This document shows, piece after piece, positions 34,640-45,671 of a stretch of 64,000 nucleotides of DNA. Positions within the stretch are counted from its first letter, which is position 1, and each line of letters opens with the position of its first letter. The notes under the pieces are model-generated. The model did not search any database, was not told the origin of the DNA, and worked only from the letters and a program-made list of their open reading frames with translations. Source of the stretch: Emergomyces orientalis (Eukaryota > Ascomycota > Eurotiomycetes > Onygenales > Ajellomycetaceae). The stretch is taken from the NCBI GenBank assembly GCA_002110485.1, contig MOWL01000005.1, positions 62,001 to 126,000 on the forward strand. The letters run 5' to 3'. The translations under genes and the position numbers were made by a program.

Positions 34640-35333
34640 GAAAAGTTGCGATTGCAGGAGAGATGTGTCGAGTTTGATGTTTCAGCGCTTAAAGAGGCGG
34701 TCAGTAGGCACACTGCTGGTTATGGCCTCGTTGCCGGTTTCACCAAGGTGAGCGAGGGTGGTTTCAAGCGGATATTTCTTGATGCCCCAGAACATGGCTT
34801 TCGAGTCGTTGTCAAATTCCATAGCCGATTTCCGTTCCCAAATACTATACCACAGCCAGTAGAGCGGCAGATCTTTCATTCCTTAGGTTGAAAGGTGTGT
34901 TTGTACTAGAGATTTATGGGTGGTCCGCTACAGCTGATATCCCTGTGGAAAGTGAGTATATTGTAGGTGCAGGGTTTGATACCAAATATTTTGCTACGAC
35001 AAAGTATGTGCATGCAGTGGAAAAGGATGGCGCGTTTAAAGAGAAGTTCTTCAATTATGCTAGTCTTGTTGAGGTTAAGAAAGTAAGCCAGGATAGACCG
35101 TTTCTGGATAAGGAGGAACATTTTAAGGAGGGACCTCCTTTGTGAACGGTCAATTAGCCAGAAAGCTTCATGTGTTAATTGGGAAAATTTCGTGATAGGG
35201 AAGCACTTGCAGTACTACATTGGGTATGCAAGGAAATAGGGCTAGAGATAGACTCCCTTCAAAGTAGGGAGGAGGCGATAATAAAGGAATATGATCCTCA
35301 CCACGATGCCAAAGTCGTCATGAGAAGCTGAAG
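34640..35333 (+). pseudogene. broken APH-family (aminoglycoside phosphotransferase-like) kinase
   Basis: Two reading frames together resemble the N-lobe of fungal APH/choline-kinase-like proteins. The first, about 34646-34860, contains FTKVSEGGFKRIFLDAPEHG, which corresponds to the nucleotide-binding loop, and RVVVKFHSRFPFPNT, which carries the strand with the ATP-binding Lys. The match then continues in another frame from about 34868 with DLSFLRLKGV, EIYGWSATADIPVESEYI and so on to a stop at 35145. A frameshift therefore lies near 34862-34870. The catalytic loop (HxD) and DxD region that should follow are not found, and there is no ATG at the proper start. Weaker similarity may run to about 35330. 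This is a dead, truncated copy. Such genes are often expanded in Eurotiomycetes, so an intact parent elsewhere is likely. Confidence 0.65.
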
Positions 35334-35599
35334 GAAACCAAGGGGATTAAATGAGACTTGTCAAAACTCGTCCGGAGAACGTGTAATGTTACAGAAAATG
35401 GGTAATGGAAGAACCGCCAAAACAACCAATTGAGAGAGAGGATATTTGGCTAGAAAAACCAATAATGGAACCAAGACTCTCTAAGGCGTGATGTATACAA
35501 GAAGACATAAAATAGAATGAATATCTCATCATCAAGCGCATCATCTTCCTCCCAACTTCTTATGAGCACTCGCTTTCATTTCATTTCCATGAAAAAGAC

Positions 35600-38500
35600 T
35601 CACACATTAACACTATACCCACCAATCCTCACCCCAGAAATCCCTACCCCACCATTCCTCTTCCGCCACGCCAAATATTTCATCCCCTCATCAACCCAAA
35701 ACACCGTACTAGAAATACACACAAGCACACACAGATCCCACAATCCAATCGCCTCTGTCTGAAAAATGCCCTGCAACAGCGGTAGGTAGATAACACACGC
35801 CTGCCCTACCAATGACCCCAGCACTGCATAGTTGAACATCTTGTTGCCAAAAAGCGGCAACTCCCCGCGTAGGATAGACTTGGCCTCCGACCGACACGTC
35901 AGCGCGTTGAACATGTCGAATAGCACGAAGCAGGTGAATGTCATGGTTGTGTCGCGGCTAGTAACGATTCGCGAGCGCGCGCCCGAGACTTCGTCGGTGT
36001 GATCAGACATTTCGTGAAGATAGATGGCGAGCGTACCGAGCATTATTAGCGTGGCGGAGGTGAGGACACGGCGGATTAATGGTTTGGTGAGGACGCGGGC
36101 GTGTTTGGGGCGTGGGGGTCGGCTCATGATGGAGGGATCGACGGGCTCGACGCCGAGAGATTGGGCGGGTGGACCATCCATGAGAATGTCTGTATGGGAA
36201 GGTCGTGATTAGTACAATGGTATTTCCGTTTGACGTTGAATGAGAGGAGGGGGAGGGAGAGGGAGTTAGGGGTGAGAACATACTGATCCATAATATCTGC
36301 ATAGCATTAAGCGGGTTTTTGAATCCCAGTGTCGTACTGAAGAGCACAAGGCTCAATGCCGCAACACTCGTACTTAGCTGAAACGTGATGAAGTTCTGGA
36401 TATTATAAAAAATACCCTTGCCCTGTTCAATCGCCCTCAGAATCGTTGAGAAATCGTCATCCGTTAAAATCATATCTGCAGCTTCCTTGGCGACATCGGT
36501 ACCTAACCGGCCCATTGAGATCCCAATGTCTGCCTTTTTCAGGGCAGGTGCATCATTGACTCCATCGCCTGTCATTGCAACGACATCCCCGCGTGATTGA
36601 AGCGCTCGTACAATTTTCATCTTATGGTCCGGGCTGGTCCTTGCGAATATGGAAGTCGCAGAAATCGTCTGCGCTAATTCTGCAGTGCTCATATGATCTA
36701 TGTCTTCTCCCCTGAGTACCTCTCTAGCCGCGGGGGACGGATTAACAGGCATTCCAAGTTTTCTCGCAATAGCCACCGCCGTGGTCTCCGCATCACCCGT
36801 GATCATAATGACTCTAACTCCACCCGCCATCAGTTTGCGGATAGCTCGGTGTACGTCCTTCCGGGGTGGGTCATTCATCCCGACAAGGCCGGAAAACACG
36901 AGGCCCGTGTAAAGTTCGTCGTCTTTGGACTGGCTGTATCGGACCTGTGCTGCTTTCTCCAAATGACCGGGAGTTGGGCTTCGACTGCCTAATGGGCGAG
37001 CCCCTCTTCCTGTATCCTTCGCCGGGCCACTGGCGAAGCCTAGAACTCTCAATCCTTCTGCCGCCATGGATTCAGCTGCTTGTTTCGCTGTCTGTCGTCT
37101 CGTTTCGTCTAAAATTACTTCCCGACCATCTTTTGTTAAATATGTATCACAACGCTTGAGAACCTCCTCTATAGAACCTTTAATGTATGCAATTTCTAGA
37201 CAACCACCGTTTCCAAAACCATTTTCCGCCAGCGGGCTGCCACCACCAATGACGACTCCCATCCATTTTCGCTCAGAGCTAAAAGGAGTTTCTGCAACAC
37301 GGGCGCTAATCCGGTCTCGAATATCATCCTCAGCGAACGCATCTAATAGATCTAAAATGGCGACATCGGTAGGTTGACCAACCCATCGACTTCTAATTGC
37401 ACCGGAGGATTGATCCACTGTTGACGATAATATCGCGGCAGAGGCAGCGGTTGCCGGCGAATTGGCATGCGCACGAGATAGACGAGCATTATTCGCAATG
37501 TTACCGACCCGGAGGATGGTTCGTGCCGCAGCACTAGCATTCACTGACCTGCTGTCTCGGTTTACTTCGAAGGGAGCGTCAGAATCAAAGTGCCACATTT
37601 TGGTAACCGTCATGTGATTGAGGGTCAAGGTGCCAGTTTTATCACTGCAGACGACGTTGACGGAACCTAACGTCTCCACACTAGGTAATCTTCGAACTAT
37701 GGCGCCTCTTTTCGCCATTCGAAAGACGCCTAGTGCCAGTGTTACAGTGACGATGATGGGAAGGCCCTCTGGGATAGCAGCAACAGCCAAAGACACGCCA
37801 ATAGTGAACATATCCAACAAATTTCTGCCCTGTAGGAGCCCAACCAGAACAATTAATCCAATGACTGCAAATGACATGTAACTTAGCTCTTGGCCTAGAC
37901 GGTCCATTGACAATTGAAGTGGCGTTCGCGGGCTTTCGATTTCTCGAAGAGAGGCAGAGATGCTCCCGAATTCTGTATTAGGTCCAGTCGCTATAACAAT
38001 GCCCTGGCCATAGCCAGACCGCACCAATGTACCCATAAAAGCAATGTTATGTTGTTCATTCAATCGAAGGTCAGTCCCAACCGTTCCAGCGGCGGGCGAA
38101 TCATAATAAGGAGAATTGGGTCGCGTATTTTCCTTTGGCGGTTGAAGTCCGCCTTTTGAATTTCCCAGTGATTCAGAAGATTTGACAACAGGTTCGTTTT
38201 CTCCCGTAAGGTTAGATTCGTCGATGGAAAGACCAGTGGAGCTGGTGATGCGAAGATCTGCGGGAATTCGATCGCCAGTCGAGAATAGAACCAAATCTCC
38301 AGGGACCAATTGGCCCGCCAGAACTGTTGTAGATGCTTTTGAGGAGGATGTCACCGGATGGGGCCCATTCGCTGTTAACTCCTGCATCTCCAACTCCTCC
38401 ACATTATTCGCGGTTTGAGGTGCGACATATCCGAGTGAACCGCGTTGAGGAACATTGCGAATCAAATGGGCATAATGCGGCACCATCTTATTCAACGCCT

Positions 38501-38927
38501 CCAACGATTTCTCCGACCTATACTCCTGAACAAACCCAACAGTAACAACAATTGTAACTGCAAGCGTAATGCTGATCGCATCATCGTAGTTGCTCATGAA
38601 GAAAGAAATCGCAGCAGATGCCAGGAGCAACAATATCAATGGCTCCTTGAATTGCTTGAGAAATCGTAACCAGAGAGGCTCCGGGTCCTCAGAGGATAGC
38701 TCGTTGGGGCCATCTCGTAACAACCGTGCATCTGCATCCGCCGGGGAGAGGCCATGAACAAGCGATGTTTTTAAACGGTCAGCTACTTCCTGCGGACTGA
38801 GCTTCGAGTATGTGGATGTGGTCGTAGACGATACGACGGTACTCGTGCGATGGGGAGAAGGGGTGTGTCGGGCGGATTGAGGGACGGCGTATAGAGGGAG
38901 CGACGGAGTCGAGGGCGGGAATGACAT
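35600..38927 (-). CDS. PMR1: Golgi Ca2+/Mn2+-transporting P-type ATPase (Pmr1)
   Basis: Exon 1 (38927-36284) and exon 2 (36189-35600) are joined over a 94-nt intron, giving 1077 aa. The junction rebuilds [20 protein letters not shown] at membrane helix 6. P-type ATPase landmarks are LTGENEP (near residue 239), AAIPEGLPI in helix 4 (near 385), the phosphorylated Asp in SDKTGTLT (near 428) and TGDGVNDAPAL (near 785). This is the P2A, SPCA-type pump that loads Ca2+ and Mn2+ into the Golgi for glycosylation and sorting. A Ser/Thr/Pro-rich N-terminal extension of about 40 residues precedes the cation-ATPase N domain. Two cytosolic loops are expanded relative to yeast Pmr1, around residues 165-200 and 250-285. 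The start ATG is the only one before the conserved N domain. The gene is divergent from RAD21 across 1.8 kb. Confidence 0.93.
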
Positions 38928-40748
38928 AGCTCAGGGTGAGGAGGAAATGATCCGCCAGTCTGGCATCCCGAGGCGGCTACAGGCTGGCAAAAGCCGGGGT
39001 TACAGCGGAAACAATGAAGGCATATATCAATGGTGAGGGCTTCTGATTTTGGCGACTGCTAATGCAAAACCCAATTGCTAGCAAGAGGGAATGACCAAAG
39101 AATGTTAAAGTTTGGAGGTTAATATCAGCGGGTTGGTTAGATGCCGCAACCGGGATGAAATTGAATGCAGCAAAAGAATGAGAATTCGAGGAATTTTCGG
39201 ATTAGAGTCGTGGAGAAAGAAAGAATTCCTCCGCGTCGGTCGCTGTCGGAGTGTGGTAAAGCTGTCTTTATGATAATCGCGGTGATTTTGAGGCTCAACC
39301 CAGGGCCAGTGGTGGTCGTTCCCTCATTGGGTTTAGCGTTATAACTGGGGTCGCGGCTAGCTTTCTTGGCCAGGCTAAACTACATTGGGGCAGGTGCTCT
39401 TTACCTATGTAGGTAGTACCCAGGTAGTGGGTGGCAGCCAGCATTGATATCTTGAAAGCTAACTATGTACCTATTGTGTAGGTGCGGAGGGCAGGATACA
39501 GAGTAGAATGGAGATATTTGCACTTTGAAAAAAATTGATACATTGTATTCTGCACTAATACGATTTATTCCCGCCTGAACCATATGAATTTGAGGATGAA
39601 GACGGGAGAGCGTTCTACTATCTACATTCTCTTGACTGCTTCCACCCATTGATGACGTGCCGTCCTGGGGTTGTTTATTAGACAGACTGGCAACCAAAGT
39701 ACTGGCTCTATGGAGACTATGGAAGACACGTTCATGGGGAAAGGGGAAGTGCAAGGCGACTCCGAATGGTCGTAAGTAAGTATCGGGGGGTATTGTGATA
39801 ATGGTTTATTTTAGGGAAGATTTCATGAAGCCCCAAGCTTCCTGTCTCCAGGCCTGATGCCCACTCGCAGTCAACCCTCTGAAATCACGTTGGACCAAGT
39901 TCAAGTATAGCTTAACGGGCTTCGATATGGAAAGCAACATGTGTACTTCCTTCTGGTACCAGCAAAAGATCCCTTCATATTTTCAACCAGAACTTGTAGA
40001 TGTTATCCTGCGAACAGGGGATGGGCTTGTGGTCAAGTTTTCAGGAATGCTTTCGAGACCTCTGAGTCCAAGTTGGCTGGGAAGAATCTCAGGCGGTTGG
40101 CGAACATCAGTCAGAATACCAGGCCAGAATGGACCGAGAGAGGAAGCCAGAAGAAACAGAAATTGCCAACAGATATTTACCTGCCGCGACACAATCGTAT
40201 CCTCAGAAAAATTCTCGCATAAAATGGTTACGATACTCCTCGATATCCAGAAGACAATATACCGAACGAGATGGTAGATTGATGAATGTCTTTCCGAGGT
40301 CCGTTGAATGCCAAGCAACTGCTGACTACTTGTTAAATCACGTGATTTTCCAGCCACCGGATTCTTCTCTTTTGGGAACAAACCAAGAAATTCAAACAAC
40401 GCGCTTCCATCTCTCCCCAACCCCTCTCCTTTTCTCCCCTTGCCAACCTCATCGCCTCATCCGATTCGGACTCCATATTTGTGTCTATTACTTCAAGCTG
40501 CATACTATTCCCTATCTATAAGTGAATTTGGATAGCGCTGTTTGATCCCGCTGCTTCTTGGATAGCCCCCCATCGCGCGAGATCGCAATTTGTGGACCCT
40601 TGATCCCCGAAGTACCAACGCGTCGATGACTGCGGGTCGACATACTGGTCGCACTGGTTGTTGACTCGTTTTCACGCATCTGCAATTATCTAAAAAATAC
40701 ATCTACCTTAGGACTACGCGGAGTTTTTTTAAATTCCACTCCTTCACT
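38928..40748. other. divergent intergenic region PMR1/RAD21
   Basis: It contains the promoters of both flanking genes. Frames at 39401-39754 and 39927-40521 overlap on both strands and resemble nothing known. I see no supported gene. Confidence 0.5.
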
Positions 40749-42625
40749 ATGTTTTACTCGGAAACCCTGTTATCGAAGACCGGGCCGCTTGCTCGAGTCT
40801 GGCTGTCCGCGAACCTCGAGCGCAAACTGACAAAATCCCACATTTTACAATCTGATATCGAAAGCAGTGTCAGCGCGATTGTGGACCAGGGCCAAGCGCC
40901 CATGGCGTTGCGATTGAGCGGTCAACTGCTCTTGGGTGTTGTCCGCATTTACAGCAGGAAAACTAGATACCTTCTTGATGACTGCAACGAGGCTTTAATG
41001 AAAATTAAAATGGTTCGTATCACGTTGAATAGACTAGCTGATGGAAAGTGTTTACTTTTGCTAACAATAAATAGGCCTTTCGATTGACAAACAACAATGA
41101 TCTCCCCAGCTCGGTCACCCTTCCCGCTGGTGGAATTACGTTACCGGACGTGCTTACAGAGTCTGATCTATTTATGAACTTGGATACATCCGTTTTGTTT
41201 TCACAGCCCATGCCACAATTGGGCGCCGAGGGGAAACGGCCAGCATCGTCACTCGGTTGGTCGAGTCAACTGCTACCAGAAAGCACCTCCACTCAGCGAT
41301 TCGCAACGCCCATTGAGAGACCCCACCTGGAGGACGATACTGGTCTTGTTCTTGACTTAGGTGAGGACGACATGCCTCTGGGCCACGACATGAGCATTGA
41401 AGTGGGACGAGATGCACCCGCTCCCCGTCCAGTTGGCGAAGACCTTTTCAGCGATGACCACAGGACGTTCGACGATGATTTCGAGCTCGATCATGCTGAC
41501 GCGGGAATCCGATTTGGCAAGCCAAGCGCTGAAGAAGATGCTCATGACAATGTGGATAACTTCTTGCAACAAGATGATGATGTGCAAATGGGTGGCGTTG
41601 AAGAAGAGTTGGGCGTCCCCATTGCCGAAAAGGACACAACTGTGGTACCTGCTGAAGAACCCAGTGAATTCCTTAGGGATTCCCAATCGCCCCTTTCATC
41701 TGCGCGGTCTAGTGTCGTGCGAGACCTTGATGATTCTTTTATGAATGAAGCTATCCGCCAATCACACAGAGTCAAGAGAAGAAAAATCATCCAGCCAGAT
41801 GTCGATACTGTGATCTCAACCCATCAAATCAAGGAACAGCAAGCTGACCGATCGAGTATATTGAAACCGGCCTCGATTTTACCACGAGACCCTCTTTTAC
41901 TGACCCTGATGAAAATGCAAAAGAACGGAGATTTTGTTTCAAGTGTTATGGGCGGCAACAACCAAAACTGGGCCCCTGAATTGCGCGAGATGTTGTCAAT
42001 CGATGCCGTACGCCAGTCGAGCGAACTTAAGCGAAAGCGGGATAGCGGCATTGCCGATATGGACGTTGATGGTGCTGACAAACTGCCTCGGCTTGACCTT
42101 GGTGAAGAAGATGGTTTTCTACACGCAGACGAAGGAGTTGAACTTGGCGGAGACACTACTTTGAATCAGCAATCTGAGATCCACATTGCTGGTGATGAGG
42201 AACGACCACACGACTTGTCCGATGATGAAGCGCCCGGTTATCAAGCGGATGGCTTCAACGATTCAAGCAGCGTCGTCCATCCCGCAGAAAGCGGACCTAT
42301 CTCCCTAGGAACACAGCATGCTGTCCACCTGCTACGAGACCGATTCGGTGGTGATCCATCATCCGAGGGTGCGTCGCAGTCGAAAAAGAGCAGCGTTATT
42401 TTCCAAGACCTCCTCCCCGAACAGATCACGAGCAAGAGCGATGCGACCAAGATGTTTTTCGAGATACTAGTGCTGGCTACGAAAGATGCTGTGAAGGTTG
42501 AGCAGAGCCCCGGTACTATTGGCGGTCGTCTAAGGATCCGTGCCAAGCAAGGGCTGTGGGGATCGTGGGCAGAAACTCAAGCTGGTGGTGAAATAGCCAC
42601 ACAGACACCGGAAGTTACTGCTTGA
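40749..42625 (+). CDS. RAD21: cohesin kleisin subunit Rad21/Scc1
   Basis: Exon 1 (40749-41012) and exon 2 (41075-42625) are joined in phase 0 over a 62-nt intron with a TGCTAACA branch site, giving 604 aa. The N-terminal kleisin domain (residues 1 to about 105) begins MFYSETLLSKTGPLARVWLS and contains KIKMAFRLTNNN at the junction; it binds the Smc3 neck. The C-terminal winged-helix domain (about 545-590) contains VIFQDLLPEQ, FFEILVLATKDAVKVEQ and RIRAKQGLW and binds the Smc1 head. The middle is acidic and disordered. A perfect separase-type site, MSIEVGRD, has its Arg at residue 200. Rad21 closes the cohesin ring that holds sister chromatids together. The mitotic paralogue is indicated rather than Rec8 because the N-terminal sequence follows the Scc1/Rad21 pattern. 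Assignment is strong. Confidence 0.92.
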
Positions 42626-44096
42626 TTTATGCCCTGAAAAAAGATTTTTAGTACCGTCCCGTTCACTTCCCTTTTGGTATTTTTGGATGAGGAGCAACGC
42701 GTCCTGAAGAGGAGCAAAGAGATTTATTTTTTTGTATTTTTCCATTCCCTTCCTGGTCAGGTGGGTACTACCTTGTCTTTCCAGTTTTGGTTTTGCGTTG
42801 CTTGGATTCGGATACTTGGCTTTTCTTCCATTTTGTTCCATTTTTTGTTAGTTTGCTATTTTCTTTTGCAAAACTATGTTTTGGATTCAGCAAAGCACCA
42901 TTCCTGGTCACGACTCAGTTCTATGTTTTATAATTTTGTTACCAAGAGAGCTATCCGGTTGTGTCAAGGGCTGAAGGCTGGCAGCTCTGTATAGTTTGCG
43001 GCTGTTTTGTCGTGTATGATCTTTTGCCATACGACACTGACTTGGGATTTAGTTAACTTTGCTCCTCTTCCTTCAGGATGGGGGCTGTTACATCGTGTAG
43101 CCTCTTTCGTTTCTTTTGTCATTTTGGAAGACAGGGGCGCAAAAAACGGCGTTAATAGCCGGGCCTTCTTGATATATATGCTGGGATTTGTTTTTTGCTT
43201 CTTTCTGTCCGAAACAAGGCGGGCTTCTCGAGATATTGGAAGGGGCGGCGAAGCAACGGTTTGCAGGTCCTTGTCATTTACAGACATTCCAACAGTCCCT
43301 GGAGGAAGTTTAGTTGATTGTTAGTTTAGTCACCGTAATCGAACCAATATAAATACAAATCCACCTTAATATCTCAAGAACCCTTAGCATTGGGCTTTTC
43401 TTAACATGGCTCATCTCCAACGCCGATACCTCCTCTCAGTAGGCAATCCTAGAAGGTGCTTAGATATAACCCTGTCCGTTTCTGAATGTGGTATTTTCGA
43501 TTTTTGATGGAGCTTGTGCAAAGGATTGAGAGCTTTTTTATAACTAGCTAGTTTCAAACCGAAAAAGTTGATTTACGTTCGGATTGGCTTTTATTTTTAT
43601 TTTATTTATTTTAAAATTTATTTTTTTTTGGGGAGGGGGGGGGGGTTTGGTTTGGTTCTCACAGTTCCAGATGACAATGAGTTGGCCTTTAGCCCGTGGC
43701 AAGGTCAAGGCAGCCCCCTGGTAAGGGATGATATCATCGACAACAACATTTTTGATAAATATATTCCCGCTGAACATATAGCGCTCTGCTGAGTTGGACT
43801 AAGGTATATTTATTACAACATTTCACATCCCAGACTCCTGACTTTTTATATGGTTATGTCTCCATTTGACCAGACCTATGTATGTTTTGGATGCTCTCCC
43901 TTTTCAAATAAACCCTCACTAGAAAATATTTGGGGGCATATCGTTTCCACATTTCAGTTTACATGAGTGCTGCTGACAGTAAGTGGATTTACTTCATAAC
44001 AGATATTGCCAACAGATGCAACAAGCAAAGCCACAGAAAGGGCTAAATAATTTCCAACATTGCGGATAAAAGTGGGAAGCGGGGTGATAAGATAAA
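42626..44096. other. intergenic region, T-rich
   Basis: Mostly T-rich sequence follows RAD21, including a T/G homopolymer block at about 43620-43646. Open frames here are low-complexity. No gene is seen; the first part is probably the RAD21 3' UTR. Confidence 0.5.
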
Positions 44097-44502
44097 ATGG
44101 CCACGCCTCGACATAGTTCAGAAAGTAGCGACGCAAGCTCCCACCCCGAAAGCTCAATTGGTCCTGATTCTCATGAACCGTCGGAGCACGGACACTATGA
44201 CACGAAACACCAACATCTTTTTTCCGGGTTGGAGGATCAGAAGCAAGCCGCTGAGCAGCGAGAGGAAGAGAAACGGGAAATATCGCAGCCGGAGGATCGT
44301 AGTTTTGCTTATAGAAAACCAGGCACTGGGAACGTGATGCAGGAGTTTTTAGGAAAGTAAGCACCGACTTTAATTTTCTAGGTCTACGCTGGGGTGTTTT
44401 TCTCTTTTTTCTCCGCCATCTCTGTCAAGGGCCCCCTCGATATTCAATGAGTAGGAGACACTAAATTAACTGCTGCTTTTGCTTGCAAATAGATTCAAGT
44501 GA
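44097..44502 (+). CDS. small hydrophilic protein, 89 aa, unknown function
   Basis: The frame from the ATG at 44097 encodes a Ser/Glu/His-rich hydrophilic peptide. Read through, it stops at 44360 in the sequence GGAAAGTAAG, which looks like a splice donor. Splicing 44356 to 44493 (intron of 136 nt, GTAAGC...GCAAATAG) adds a 10-nt last exon and ends the protein in LGKFK. The C-terminal third is the best-ordered looking part (QKQAAEQREEEKREISQPEDRSF split by charged residues, then GTGNVMQEFLG). No signal peptide, membrane segment or known domain is visible. Codon use looks natural and the ATG context is good (gataaaATGG), so I take it as a real gene, but I do not know its function. Confidence 0.55.
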
Positions 44503-45404
44503 TGTCTCCAAGCAGTAATATTGGGACTTTTCTATGAAAAAGGGCGGGGTTCATAGCGAATAGTTTTTTGTTTCCATTTCGAGAAGTGGTTGGGATTTAA
44601 TCAGGTTACCACAGCCGTCGTCGCAACGAAAAATAAATGTTGGGAAGGCGATAGTCTTGCTTACGTTTTATATGACTTGTGCATGAAGCTGCGAAATCTT
44701 TGTTTTAGTGGTTCTAAATTGAGTGCTCGATTATATCGACTGGTAGATTGGTAAATTGTTGGATTGTAGTGTTAGGAACCTTTGAATGACCTTCAAATTC
44801 TCTTCCATGGGCCATGGAGGTTCAGAGCGAGGTGAGACGTGGATCTATAAGTCTTCTTGCCAACTTGATGCTGATTTATCCGTATGCAAAGATTTTGGAC
44901 TAAACAGCGATGTGAAGGAGTTAGCATCCCTTAAGTAGCGCACGGAAACCGCACACGTTGTCATGAATAGATTCAAGAGTGAACCCAAACAGGTATCATC
45001 TACTAGTAGATGTTATTGCTCCAATGGTGCGTAGATGTACGTATACAGCCTCGTTTGTAGCATTCAAACTCGCGCAAAAACATAACAGATAGTATAATTT
45101 AGTGCCGAGAGGGAAATAATATAGCTTCCTGAGGCTCAATGAATCGATGAAGTTTCATTTGGCAAAACATTTCTACCATTCGGCACAGGTCATTAAAGAG
45201 TAATGGATGCGATACCAACACGAATCAAACTTTAACGATCTGCTTTCTCATTGAAGCCACGTAATGTTGCCATTGGAGGTCCATAGTTCGGTGGCCAGTC
45301 ACGATGTAAATGCGGCTACTCCAAAATTTGTTGGGCATATAAGAAACAATACACCTGCACTTGCAACAGAGGAATAATTCAACTTTTAACTGTTTAAAAG
45401 AATT
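44503..45404. other. intergenic region left of the retrotransposon
   Basis: No gene is recognised. Base composition is moderately AT-rich and changes clearly at about 45405, where the retrotransposon insertion begins. Confidence 0.5.
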
Positions 45405-45417
45405 CTTAAAAAGATAT
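45405..45417. repeat. target site duplication, left copy
   Basis: The sequence cttaaaaagatat directly precedes the (ATT)n tail and is identical to the right copy. The four bases before it (aatt) also occur before the right copy, with a one-base difference in spacing. Confidence 0.8.
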
Positions 45418-45437
45418 TATTATTATTATTATTATTT
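45416..45437. repeat. (ATT)7 tract, 3' tail of the LINE
   Basis: Seven ATT units on the plus strand read as AAT/TAA units at the 3' end of the element's coding strand. Short-repeat tails of this kind are known from I-type LINEs in place of poly(A). Confidence 0.75.
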
Positions 45438-45671
45438 CTACACCACTTAATCACAAGGATATGTGGGGCTCTGCTTAATATACAAAGTAAGGAAAACTCT
45501 GTGACAGACATGATCTGTCACTGAACTAAAAACTCTCTGATCTTCAGATCTATTTCACTCTTTAACATCTTTAAAATACTGTGAAGCAGTCACAGCTGCT
45601 CTTAGAGAAAGGAATGTCTCACATTAAAAAGAAAGACAAGATCACTCACAACTACTCTCAGTAATGAATAT

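Noticed and set aside
36693..38545. Several plus-strand frames opposite PMR1
   Set aside because: They are shadows of a strongly conserved coding strand.
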